A stretch of 7,238 nt of DNA, taken from positions 1 through 7,238 of the forward strand of contig CADBNJ010000134.1 of assembly GCA_902795955.1 (NCBI GenBank), given 5' to 3'. Of this stretch, positions 1 to 6,023 are shown piece after piece. The first letter of the stretch is position 1. Each line of letters starts with the position of its first letter. The notes beneath the pieces were generated by a model. The model made no database searches and had not been told where the DNA came from. It saw only the letters and a list, made by a program, of their open reading frames with translations. The position numbers were made by a program, and so were the translations under genes. The DNA is from Oscillospiraceae bacterium. Lineage in GTDB: Bacteria > Bacillota > Clostridia > Saccharofermentanales > Saccharofermentanaceae.

Positions 1-474
1 GCAAGGATGTATGCCGAGATATTCTCGGGACTTCACAGGGATATCAGTGAAGACGTCAAGGTCTTCACTGAACCCGGCAACGATGAGATGATACTCATAG
101 GTGACATTCCCTTCTATTCCATGTGCGAGCACCATCTGCTGCCTTTCCACGGCAAGGCACACGTAGTATATATTCCCAGGGAGGGCAAGATCCTCGGTCT
201 GTCCAAGGTTGCCAGGATAGTAGACACTTTATCGCGCAAGCCCCAGGTTCAGGAGAGGCTCACATCCGAGATCGCCGATAAGATAATCGAAGCTGTCAAT
301 GCCAGGTCTGTCTGCGTCGTGATAGAGGCAGAGCACCTGTGCATGACGATGAGAGGGATCAGAAAGCCCGGATCCAAGACTGTCACATCGGCAATGCGCG
401 GCGGATGCAGAACGGATCTGAGGACGCGCAACGAAGCGCTGGCGCTCATCAACAGGCAGAGAACCGGTACCTGA
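1..474 (+). CDS. folE: GTP cyclohydrolase I (FolE), 5'-truncated by window edge
   Basis: Catalyses GTP to 7,8-dihydroneopterin triphosphate, the first step of tetrahydrofolate synthesis, as a cytosolic homodecamer. The reading frame is open to base 1 (Ala-Arg before the Met at 7). In B. subtilis FolE the MYAE(V/I)FSGL segment lies roughly 35-40 residues in, so the ATG at 7 is an internal Met and the true start is upstream. Counting from that Met, the signature [20 protein letters not shown] spans residues 38-57, with zinc ligands Cys40 and His43. The second signature, [11 protein letters not shown], spans 107-117 and supplies the third ligand, Cys112. [13 protein letters not shown] follows at 120-132. 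This is the canonical zinc-dependent type I enzyme, not the FolE2 type. The TGA stop overlaps the folP ATG by one base. Identity is essentially certain; only the N-terminus is missing. Confidence 0.97.
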   Translation, partial: ARMYAEIFSGLHRDISEDVKVFTEPGNDEMILIGDIPFYSMCEHHLLPFHGKAHVVYIPREGKILGLSKVARIVDTLSRKPQVQERLTSEIADKIIEAVNARSVCVVIEAEHLCMTMRGIRKPGSKTVTSAMRGGCRTDLRTRNEALALINRQRTGT

Positions 475-1289
475 TGAACAAGGATTACGACAGAAGGTTT
501 ACACACAGGACTCTCATCATGGGAATACTTAACTGTACTCCCGATTCTTTCTCGGACGGAGGATTGTTCTTTGAACATGACAAGGCCGTAAGTCATGCCC
601 GGCAGATGATCGATGACGGTGCGGATATCATTGATATCGGGGGAGAATCCACCAGACCCGGATTTACTCCCGTTGATGATGAGGAGGAGATAAGGAGAGT
701 CATCCCCGTGTTCGAGGCGCTGAGAGGAGAGAATGTCATACTGTCTGCCTATACCACAAAGCCGGTGGTGGCAAGAGCGGCGGCAGAGGCAGGCTGCAGT
801 ATCATCAATGATATCAGCGGAGATCTTAAGTCATCCGGCCTGGCGGATGTGGCTGCGGAATACGGTACCCACCTTGTGGTGATGTTCAACTGCCGCAATA
901 ACGGGGCGTGCACGGGTGATATTTACGGCAGGATCAAGAAGGAGTTAACGGCAAATATCGATCATGCCATATCCCGCGGGGTAAGCGAGGACCGTATCAT
1001 CATCGATCCCGGGATCGGATTCGGAACGACAAGACAGCAGGATCTTGAGATAACAAAGGAGCTCCACAGGATCACGGGCGGAAGATACCCCGTACTATAC
1101 GCCGCATCGAGGAAAAGGATAGTCGCAGAGCTTACAGGCTGCGGTGATGACGCCGCGGCAAGGGACAGTGCTTCGGATGCGCTGGCCTTATTTGCAGCAT
1201 TGCAGGGGGCTTCGGTAATAAGGAGCCACAGGATAAAGGAGCTTAAGGCCGGACTTGCGGTATTTGACAGGATCTGTGAGGATGAGTAA
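474..1289 (+). CDS. folP: Dihydropteroate synthase (FolP) with altered pterin-pocket residue
   Basis: Condenses 6-hydroxymethyl-dihydropterin pyrophosphate with p-aminobenzoate to give dihydropteroate; this is the sulfonamide target. The 271-residue TIM-barrel protein has the usual length. Visible motifs: MGILNCTPDSFSDGG (16-30), DIGGESTRPG (54-63), the NDISG segment (112-116), DPGIGFG (178-184), SRK (212-214) and R-x-H (250-252). The start at 474 is chosen because the family needs the TLIMGILN strand plus a short lead-in. The frame stays open further upstream, but an ATG at 339 would lie deep inside folE and encodes nothing DHPS-like. The Shine-Dalgarno before 474 is weak, so coupling to folE is likely. 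Oddity: where E. coli and B. subtilis have Asp in SxDTxK, this protein has Tyr93 (SAYTTK). LMH becomes VMF (136-138) and the VHD near the C-terminus becomes SHR. Asp54, Asn112, Asp178, Lys214, Arg250 and His252 are kept. Family assignment is firm; full activity is not proven. Confidence 0.95.
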   Translation: MNKDYDRRFTHRTLIMGILNCTPDSFSDGGLFFEHDKAVSHARQMIDDGADIIDIGGESTRPGFTPVDDEEEIRRVIPVFEALRGENVILSAYTTKPVVARAAAEAGCSIINDISGDLKSSGLADVAAEYGTHLVVMFNCRNNGACTGDIYGRIKKELTANIDHAISRGVSEDRIIIDPGIGFGTTRQQDLEITKELHRITGGRYPVLYAASRKRIVAELTGCGDDAAARDSASDALALFAALQGASVIRSHRIKELKAGLAVFDRICEDE

Positions 1290-1652
1290 ATGGACATAAT
1301 AAGACTTAAGAACATGGAATTCTTCGGGCATACGGGATGTTTCCCCGAGGAGAAGGCGAAAGGACAGACTTTCGCAGTGTCATGCGAGATATATTTTGAG
1401 AACATAAGAGGCAAGGTAACGGATGACCTCAATGATACCTGTGATTATTCGGTGATCTACGGCAGGATCAGGGACATAGTGGAATCTGACAGCGGCAATC
1501 TGATCGAACATCTGGCATATGTGATCGCCGGCGAGGTGCTCTACCTGGCACACGGGGCGCTGAGCGTATCTGTGACGGTCAGCAAGCCCGAATGTCCGAT
1601 CGAGGGTAAATTTGAGACAATGGAGGTGACGGTGACCCGTGACAGGCAATGA
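1290..1652 (+). CDS. folB: Dihydroneopterin aldolase (FolB)
   Basis: Cleaves 7,8-dihydroneopterin to 6-hydroxymethyl-7,8-dihydropterin and glycolaldehyde, the step between FolE and FolK. At 120 residues it matches the single-domain, ring-forming family. Visible landmarks: LKNMEFFGHTGCFPEEK (6-22) with the pterin-site Glu at about 21, CDYSVIY (51-57), LIEHLA (71-76) with Glu73 matching the pterin-anchoring Glu of the S. aureus enzyme, and SKPECPIEG (98-106) with the catalytic Lys99. The ATG follows the folP stop directly (TAAATG). A GAGGA at 1278-1282 provides a ribosome site with a 7-nt spacer. The 3' end overlaps folK by 14 nt. Nothing appears broken, and all catalytic positions I can place are present. 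Confidence 0.95.
   Translation: MDIIRLKNMEFFGHTGCFPEEKAKGQTFAVSCEIYFENIRGKVTDDLNDTCDYSVIYGRIRDIVESDSGNLIEHLAYVIAGEVLYLAHGALSVSVTVSKPECPIEGKFETMEVTVTRDRQ
1622..1629 (+). promoter_or_regulatory. Ribosome binding site that fixes the GTG start of folK
   Basis: GGAGGTGA, a near-perfect anti-16S match, lies inside the 3' end of folB and ends 9 nt before the GTG at 1639. It supports GTG as the folK start. The nearby ATG at 1649 is in a different frame and cannot start folK. Confidence 0.8.
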
Positions 1653-2115
1653 CACGAATGAGGTCCTGCTGAGCATCGGCAGCAATATGGGTGACCGCAA
1701 AGCCAACATAGAGAAGGCGGTAAGGCTCATTGCCGGGATGCCGGGAGTGAGCAACGTAAGGCTCTCGGGGATGTATGAGACTGAACCGGTGGGGTATGAG
1801 GATCAGGATTATTTCTATAATATCTGCGTTCTCATTGATACCGTGCTCAGCCCCATGGAACTGCTCCGCGGCACACAGGAGATAGAGAACGGGCTTCACA
1901 GGGTAAGGGAGATAAGATGGGGACCCAGGACGATAGATATTGATATAATCTTCTATGGGGACAGGAAGATCGATACGGAGGAACTGACTGTTCCTCACCC
2001 AAGATATAAGGAGAGGGCTTTCGTATTGATCCCGATGAAGGATATCATGGAGTGTGACACAGCCGTTCCGGATGACAAGAGCGTGAAGAGGATATCATGG
2101 GAATTTGAAGTTTAG
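1639..2115 (+). CDS. folK: 6-hydroxymethyl-dihydropterin pyrophosphokinase (FolK/HPPK)
   Basis: Transfers pyrophosphate from ATP to 6-hydroxymethyl-7,8-dihydropterin, making the substrate for FolP. The 158-residue monomer has the usual length (E. coli HPPK is similar). Visible motifs: LLSIGSNMGDR near the N-terminus, the ETEPVGYEDQDYFYN segment that lines the pterin site, and the signature RWGPRTIDIDI carrying the Trp and the two magnesium-binding Asp residues. VPHPRYKERAFVLIPM follows. The start is a GTG that overlaps folB by 14 nt and is served by a strong GGAGGTGA. The last codons contain the -35 element of a downstream promoter, so the 3' end of this gene does double duty. It is the last gene of the folate block. 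I see no terminator after it, so read-through into the Asn-rich gene is likely. Confidence 0.95.
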   Translation: MTGNDTNEVLLSIGSNMGDRKANIEKAVRLIAGMPGVSNVRLSGMYETEPVGYEDQDYFYNICVLIDTVLSPMELLRGTQEIENGLHRVREIRWGPRTIDIDIIFYGDRKIDTEELTVPHPRYKERAFVLIPMKDIMECDTAVPDDKSVKRISWEFEV

Positions 2116-2133
2116 TACGGGATTATTTATAAT
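2105..2133 (+). promoter_or_regulatory. Sigma-A-type promoter for the Asn-rich gene and probably the tmk-rsmI block
   Basis: TTGAAG (2105-2110), a 17-bp spacer, then a perfect TATAAT (2128-2133). The -35 box sits in the last codons and just ahead of the stop of folK. Transcription should begin around 2140, giving a leader of about 26 nt with GGAGG at 2157-2161, five bases before the ATG at 2167. Hexamer match, spacing and position in a short AT-rich gap all agree. It is not experimentally shown. Confidence 0.72.
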
Positions 2134-2166
2134 ATGGATTCAAGCCTTTAAGCTACGGAGGTCAAA

Positions 2167-2640
2167 ATGGCGGAGAACGTAAGTAATAACAATAATAATG
2201 CAGGCGGCAGCGCTAAGAAGAACGGTAACAGGAACGGTTACCGCGGCAAGAGGCGTAACTATAACGGCAACCGCAATAACAACGGTAATAACGGCAATAA
2301 TTACGATAAGAACCGTAAGAAGAACGAGAATAAGAACGAGAACAAGAATGCTGACGGGGAGCAGACATCTTCAGCTCCCAGGAACAAGAAGTTCAACAAC
2401 AATAATAATAACAATAACAACAGCGGCAACAATAACGGCGGCAATCAGCAGTCTTCCAAGAAGTTCAGGAATGACAAGAGGCAGCCCAGGAAGAACAACA
2501 AGGACAATTCCTCCTTCTCCGTAAACCAGAAGGCAGTGAAGGCGGAAGAGACGCTGGAAGACATCAGAAGCGACAACGCGCGTATCACCAAGGAGATATA
2601 CCTTGATATCGCGGATATCAAGAATATCAAGATAGGATGA
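2167..2640 (+). CDS. Asn-rich, basic, probably disordered protein of unknown function
   Basis: I do not recognise this as a named family. It has 157 residues, of which 46 are Asn by my count. Residues 1-114 are built almost only of N, G, K, R, S and Q, with a nine-Asn run at 77-85, a five-Asn run at 7-11, and an excess of Lys/Arg (about 25) over Asp/Glu (about 8). This part should be disordered and could contact nucleic acid. Residues 115-157 differ sharply: normal composition, mixed charge and regularly spaced Leu/Ile (for example TLEDIRSDNARI, EIYLDIADIKNI), which could form a helix or docking peptide. No signal peptide or membrane segment is seen. The gene is real rather than an open-frame accident: it has a strong GGAGG site, its own promoter, a separate position between folK and tmk, and an ATGA overlap with tmk. 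Its neighbours hint at RNA or replication biology, but any function is inference. Confidence 0.82.
   Translation: MAENVSNNNNNAGGSAKKNGNRNGYRGKRRNYNGNRNNNGNNGNNYDKNRKKNENKNENKNADGEQTSSAPRNKKFNNNNNNNNNSGNNNGGNQQSSKKFRNDKRQPRKNNKDNSSFSVNQKAVKAEETLEDIRSDNARITKEIYLDIADIKNIKIG
2185..2448 (+). repeat. Low-complexity AAY/GGY/AAR codon-repeat tract
   Basis: Imperfect AAC/AAT triplet runs (clearest at 2185-2199 and 2395-2421), mixed with GGC/GGT and AAG/CGT codons, encode the Asn-rich part of the preceding protein entry. AAC and AAT are interspersed rather than forming one pure trinucleotide array. The tract is a compositional repeat within a gene, not a mobile element or CRISPR array. Confidence 0.75.
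2602..2622 (+). other. Perfect 9-bp inverted repeat just before tmk
   Basis: CTTGATATC, GCG, GATATCAAG: two perfect 9-nt arms around a 3-nt loop, in the last codons of the Asn-rich gene. The right arm overlaps a tandem duplication of ATATCAAGA (2615-2623 and 2624-2632). It ends 14 nt before the tmk ATG at 2637. No T-run follows, so it is not a classic terminator. It could be a small mRNA hairpin affecting tmk initiation, or simply a by-product of the repeated DI/IK codons. Confidence 0.5.
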
Positions 2641-3275
2641 GCATGAGTAGAGGACTGTTCATCACTTTTGAGGGGATAGACGGGTGCGGGAAGAGCACCC
2701 AGATAAAGCTTCTGTCCGATCATCTCGGCAGCACAGGCAATGAGGTCGTGCTCCTCAGAGAGCCCGGAGGAACCGTTGTCGGCGAGAAGATAAGGAATGT
2801 CCTGCTGGATAAGAAGAACGACGGGATGGATCCCGTGTGTGAATTGTTGTTGTTCGAGGCGGCAAGGGCACAGATCGTGAGAGAGCTGATAAGACCTGCT
2901 CTGGATGACGGGAAGATCGTCATATGTGACAGGTTCTTCGATTCAACATATGCTTATCAGGGATATGCGAGGGAACTTGGTGCCGGGATGGTCAAGTCAC
3001 TTAATCTTACGGCAACGTCAGGTCTTGAGCCGGATATTACGTTCCTTCTTGATATCGATCCCGAAGAGGCGCTCAAGAGGCGCGGGATCAGAGGAGACGG
3101 GGATGACCGCATGGAAGCACTGGGAACCGGATTCCAGCAGAAGGTAAGACAGGGTTACCTTGAGCTTGCAGGTTCCTTTGACAGGGTCTTCAAGGTGGAT
3201 GCATCAGGAACGCCGGAAGAGATCTTCAGTGTAATAAGAGATAAGACGGAATCTGTATTGAGAGAACGGAGTTAA
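2637..3275 (+). CDS. tmk: Thymidylate kinase (dTMP kinase)
   Basis: Phosphorylates dTMP to dTDP with ATP, supplying dTTP for replication. The 212 residues match the bacterial family. Visible motifs: P-loop FEGIDGCGKSTQ (11-22), REPGGT (41-46) that contacts the nucleotide monophosphate, CDRFFDSTYAYQG (98-109) with the DR pair, and the lid region RRGIRGDGDDRME (148-160). The start is uncertain by two codons. ATG 2637 overlaps the upstream stop as ATGA, fitting translational coupling. ATG 2643 has a better-spaced AGGA (2634-2637). Both give a complete enzyme. In B. subtilis tmk also heads the holB-yaaT-yabB-yabC run. Here, unlike there, holB follows directly with no yaaQ or yaaR between. Confidence 0.96.
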   Translation: MSMSRGLFITFEGIDGCGKSTQIKLLSDHLGSTGNEVVLLREPGGTVVGEKIRNVLLDKKNDGMDPVCELLLFEAARAQIVRELIRPALDDGKIVICDRFFDSTYAYQGYARELGAGMVKSLNLTATSGLEPDITFLLDIDPEEALKRRGIRGDGDDRMEALGTGFQQKVRQGYLELAGSFDRVFKVDASGTPEEIFSVIRDKTESVLRERS

Positions 3276-3284
3276 TATAAGCAG

Positions 3285-4295
3285 GTGGGATTTGACAGGA
3301 TAACAGGTCAGGATGCGCTCAAGGCAAGAATGGCGTCGGAGGTAATGTCCAAGAGGGGCAATACCTATATCGTGTCAGGCCCGGAAGGAAGCGGCAAGAC
3401 TCTGATCGCCGGAGAACTGGCACGGGGATTCCTGTGTCAGGAGCCGGGCAGGAACGGAGCGTGCGGTAAATGCAGGAGCTGCATTTACTCAGAGAATAAT
3501 ACGAATCCCGATCTTGTCAGGGTTGAGCCGGAGAAGGAAGGCTCCGTAATATCAGTCGAGAGGATAAGAGATCTCGTGGTCGGCGATTATGAGACGGCGC
3601 CCAGGTTCTCTCCGAACAAAGTATATCTCATCAACGGCAACTACCTCGGCAAAGAGTCGCAGAATGCACTTCTTAAGTCGATAGAAGAGCCTCCGGAGGA
3701 CGTTGTATTCATATTCGAGGTAACGAATACGGACACACTGCTCCCGACGATCAAGTCGCGTGCGGCGGAATATAAGATCAGGCGTTACAGCAATGAAGAG
3801 GTTAAGCAGATCCTTAAGTCCGCAGGCAAGGATATTGATGATGCGGCAGCAGACGTGATGGCTGACTTCGCGGACGGTATACCCGGAAGAGCGTTAAAGC
3901 TCGCCGATGACGAGACTTTCGCCAATCTTAAGGCAGATGTCATGGATCTTATCCTGGATCTGCCGGGAACGGGGATCACCGGGACACTGAAGAGGGCTGA
4001 TGAGATCTTCGGCGAGTACAAGGACAGGTACCTGGAGCCGGTGATACTGATGATATGGCTTCTCGGGGATCTGATGAGGCTTGTATCGGACATAGATTGC
4101 GAGTCGATAAGATTTGAAGGCGACCGGGCGAGGCTGGAGCGTTTTGTCGTGGTCAACAGCGGGATCACACAGAAAGAATTGGGCAGGGCTCTCGAATATA
4201 TAGGAGGGTTCGTGTCCGACAGGAAGGTGAATGTTAATTACGACGGTACTGTCGCCGTAATGATGCTTAAGATACATAAGGAGTTCAACAAATGA
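3285..4295 (+). CDS. holB: DNA polymerase III delta' subunit (HolB), clamp loader
   Basis: Part of the clamp-loader complex that opens and places the beta sliding clamp on primed DNA. The 336 residues begin VGFDRITGQDALKARM, the usual family start, so the GTG at 3285 is taken; it is the only NTG codon after the in-frame stop. The Shine-Dalgarno is mediocre (GGAG at 3268-3271, 13 nt away). Visible: Walker A GPEGSGKT (32-39), zinc-finger cysteines 51, 60, 63 and 66, QNALLKSIEEPPEDV (126-140), and an arginine-finger-like SRA (158-160) where SRC is usual. The Walker B position reads LINGNYLGKE (115-124) instead of the acidic IxDAD-type stretch. It therefore keeps a P-loop but seems unlikely to hydrolyse ATP itself, which is acceptable for delta', since the gamma/tau subunits do that. 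Its stop overlaps the ricT ATG as ATGA. Confidence 0.93.
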   Translation: MGFDRITGQDALKARMASEVMSKRGNTYIVSGPEGSGKTLIAGELARGFLCQEPGRNGACGKCRSCIYSENNTNPDLVRVEPEKEGSVISVERIRDLVVGDYETAPRFSPNKVYLINGNYLGKESQNALLKSIEEPPEDVVFIFEVTNTDTLLPTIKSRAAEYKIRRYSNEEVKQILKSAGKDIDDAAADVMADFADGIPGRALKLADDETFANLKADVMDLILDLPGTGITGTLKRADEIFGEYKDRYLEPVILMIWLLGDLMRLVSDIDCESIRFEGDRARLERFVVVNSGITQKELGRALEYIGGFVSDRKVNVNYDGTVAVMMLKIHKEFNK

Positions 4296-5215
4296 CAAAG
4301 GTGGTTAACTGCAGGTTCAGAGAGGCCGGCAAGGTATACAGGTTCAGATGTGACGGATTGAGCCTTAAGATAGGCGACAAGGTAATGGTAAATACAAATC
4401 TCGGGGAGGATATGGCTCACGTTATCGAGTCGCCCTATGTCATCCCCGAGGACAAAACGGGTGACTCCCTCATACCGGTCCTGCGCAAGGCTACTGCAGC
4501 GGAGGAGAAGATATATGAAGAGAAGCTGGTGAAGGAAGCCGATGCTTTCGTGAAGTGCCAGAAATTTATTGATGAGCTGGGCCTCGAGATGAATCTGTGC
4601 GATACGGTATTCGCCTTTGACGGCAAGAAGGTGGTCTTCTATTTTACGGCCGACAACAGGGTGGACTTCAGGGAGCTGGTCAAGGCTCTGGCCGCCGCAT
4701 TCAGGGTCAGGATAGAGTTAAGACAGATCGGTTCGAGAGACGAAGCAAAGCTCGTCGGCGGAATCGGAATATGCGGAAGGGAAATGTGCTGCTGCACATT
4801 CCTTAACCATTTTGCTCCCGTTACTCTCAGGATGGCAAGAGACCAGGGACTGGCTCTCAATCCCGGCAAGCTCAACGGCGCGTGCGGCCGTCTTATGTGC
4901 TGCCTGCAGTATGAGAAGGAAGCATATGAGGATTCCATAAAGCGCCTTCCCAAAGTTGGCAAGAGGATAAGGACTCCGATGGGTGTCGGCATAGTCTCGG
5001 ACGTGGAGCTGATATCGGATGTAGTGTCCGTAAAGTTCTCCAACGACGAGACAACTGCGATCGAGAAGTTCAAGTGGGATGACATAGCGCCTCTTAATCC
5101 CGACTGCGGAAGCGGCGGCAAGTGTGACAGCTGTCCCTCCAGACAGAACGATGACGGAAAGCCCAAGGCGATGCGTCAGAACGATTTTGTCGATCACGGC
5201 GGCAAAGAGCAGTGA
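4292..5215 (+). CDS. ricT: PSP1-domain protein RicT (YaaT), RNase Y-associated Fe-S protein
   Basis: In B. subtilis RicT joins RicA and RicF in an iron-sulfur complex that guides RNase Y processing of mRNAs and affects competence, sporulation and biofilm formation. The 307-residue protein is a close match across its core: YFTADNRVDFRELVKAL (117-133), RIELRQIGSRDEAKLVGGIG (140-159), a first Cys cluster C161/C166/C167/C168 in GICGREMCCCTF, and a second C198/C203/C204 in GACGRLMCCLQYE. These cysteines are the expected cluster ligands. The C-terminus is longer than in B. subtilis (275 residues) and adds a third group, C272, C278 and C281, then a polar tail. AAGGAG at 4278-4283 gives a good ribosome site 8 nt before the ATG, which overlaps the holB stop. 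No transmembrane segment is seen; it should be cytosolic. Confidence 0.93.
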   Translation: MTKVVNCRFREAGKVYRFRCDGLSLKIGDKVMVNTNLGEDMAHVIESPYVIPEDKTGDSLIPVLRKATAAEEKIYEEKLVKEADAFVKCQKFIDELGLEMNLCDTVFAFDGKKVVFYFTADNRVDFRELVKALAAAFRVRIELRQIGSRDEAKLVGGIGICGREMCCCTFLNHFAPVTLRMARDQGLALNPGKLNGACGRLMCCLQYEKEAYEDSIKRLPKVGKRIRTPMGVGIVSDVELISDVVSVKFSNDETTAIEKFKWDDIAPLNPDCGSGGKCDSCPSRQNDDGKPKAMRQNDFVDHGGKEQ

Positions 5216-5216
5216 T

Positions 5217-6023
5217 ATGGGCAGTGAAGGCCTGACGCTCGATCATATAGGAAGACGTGATTTTGTTCTTTACCAGCAGAAGAACGGCTTCAGATTCGGA
5301 ACGGACAGTGTCCTGCTCGCGTGGTTTGCCGCGTCATTTGCCAGAAGAGCCAAAGACGGTACATATAAGAAGACTTCTTTCCTTGAGCTCGGATCCGGGT
5401 GCGGAGGCGCATCTATGTGTGTCGCGGCCCGGCTGCCTGACAGTGAGATAGACTGCTGCGAGATCATGGAGTCTTCGTGCGGTGTTCTCAGGAAGAATAT
5501 AGAAGCAAATAATATTGCGGACAGGGTGAGAGCTTTCAACTGCGACATAAGGAAGCTGCCTGACGAAGTCAGGATGAAGCAGTACGATGTGGTCTTCACC
5601 AATCCTCCGTTCTTCAGCGAGAGCAAAGGCAACAAGACCGACGCATCCGCATCATCCGAAGAGAAGCTGGCAGGAAGGTTCGAGGAGAACGGGAACGCCG
5701 AAGATTTCATCAAAGCCGCCAAAGCAAGAGTCATTCCGTCTTCGGGCCATATAGTCATGGTAATGAAGGCGGGCAGGCTCGCCGAGATGATAAACCTCAT
5801 GACGTCATATAACATAAGTCCGGTCAAGCTCATGACCGTTCATCCGCTGGCGGATCGAAATGCATCCTCTTTCCTGATCGCAGGCAAAGCGGGCGGCACA
5901 TCATCGCAGCTTACGGTACTGCCGCCGCTGATACTTAATGAAGAATGCGAAGGTTCAGTCAGACCGGCGCAGAGGATAACTGAAATATACGAAGGAGAAC
6001 ACAAGGATTGCTTTATCTGGTAG
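5217..6023 (+). CDS. trmN6: tRNA (adenine-N6)-methyltransferase, TrmN6/YabB family
   Basis: SAM-dependent methyltransferase. The E. coli relative YfiC/TrmN methylates N6 of A37 in tRNA1(Val); the B. subtilis neighbour is yabB. From ATG 5217 it has 268 residues, near the family length. Visible: the family opening FRFGTDSVLLAWFA (25-38), SAM-binding motif I ELGSGCGG (57-64), and catalytic NPPFF (129-133), a variant of the amino-methyltransferase NPPY signature. The C-terminal LTVLPPLIL-type segment is typical of this family. The start 1 nt after the ricT stop is chosen because the sequence from MGSEGLTLDHIGRRDF looks like the family. A longer reading from 5124 would add 31 non-homologous residues inside ricT. 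The exact tRNA target in this organism is inferred, not shown. The 3' end overlaps rsmI by 16 nt. Confidence 0.88.
   Translation: MGSEGLTLDHIGRRDFVLYQQKNGFRFGTDSVLLAWFAASFARRAKDGTYKKTSFLELGSGCGGASMCVAARLPDSEIDCCEIMESSCGVLRKNIEANNIADRVRAFNCDIRKLPDEVRMKQYDVVFTNPPFFSESKGNKTDASASSEEKLAGRFEENGNAEDFIKAAKARVIPSSGHIVMVMKAGRLAEMINLMTSYNISPVKLMTVHPLADRNASSFLIAGKAGGTSSQLTVLPPLILNEECEGSVRPAQRITEIYEGEHKDCFIW
5992..5997 (+). promoter_or_regulatory. Ribosome binding site that supports the TTG start of rsmI
   Basis: AAGGAG inside the 3' end of trmN6, 10 nt before the TTG at 6008. There is no other plausible in-frame start near the conserved LYLVGTPIGNLGD opening, so TTG is the most likely start. A second AAGGA touches the start codon but is too close to serve. 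Confidence 0.65.

Noticed and set aside
339..473. Longer FolP start at ATG 339
   Set aside because: It lies deep inside folE and adds 45 residues with no DHPS likeness; ATG 474 overlaps the folE stop and gives the usual N-terminus.
2185..2448. Possible CRISPR or tandem DNA repeat array
   Set aside because: There are no constant-length repeats or spacers; the pattern is codon-phased and explained by an Asn-rich protein.
2198..2524. Open frame rich in Thr/Ile/Arg within the Asn-rich gene
   Set aside because: It is the shifted reading of the AAY/GGY repeats, with no ribosome site of its own and no recognisable domain.
2602..2640. Rho-independent terminator between the Asn-rich gene and tmk
   Set aside because: The stem is AT-rich and followed by AATATCAAGATAGG, not a T-run, and tmk overlaps the upstream stop.
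4639..5166. Minus-strand open frame of about 175 residues antisense to ricT
   Set aside because: The opposite strand is a clear RicT with conserved motifs; the antisense product shows no domain and the block is otherwise all plus-strand.
5124..5216. Longer TrmN6 start at ATG 5124
   Set aside because: It overlaps ricT by about 90 nt and encodes non-homologous sequence; ATG 5217 directly follows the ricT stop.
5270..5833. Minus-strand open frame of about 187 residues antisense to trmN6
   Set aside because: It mirrors a well-supported methyltransferase gene; its composition is Ser/Leu-rich as expected of an antisense shadow.
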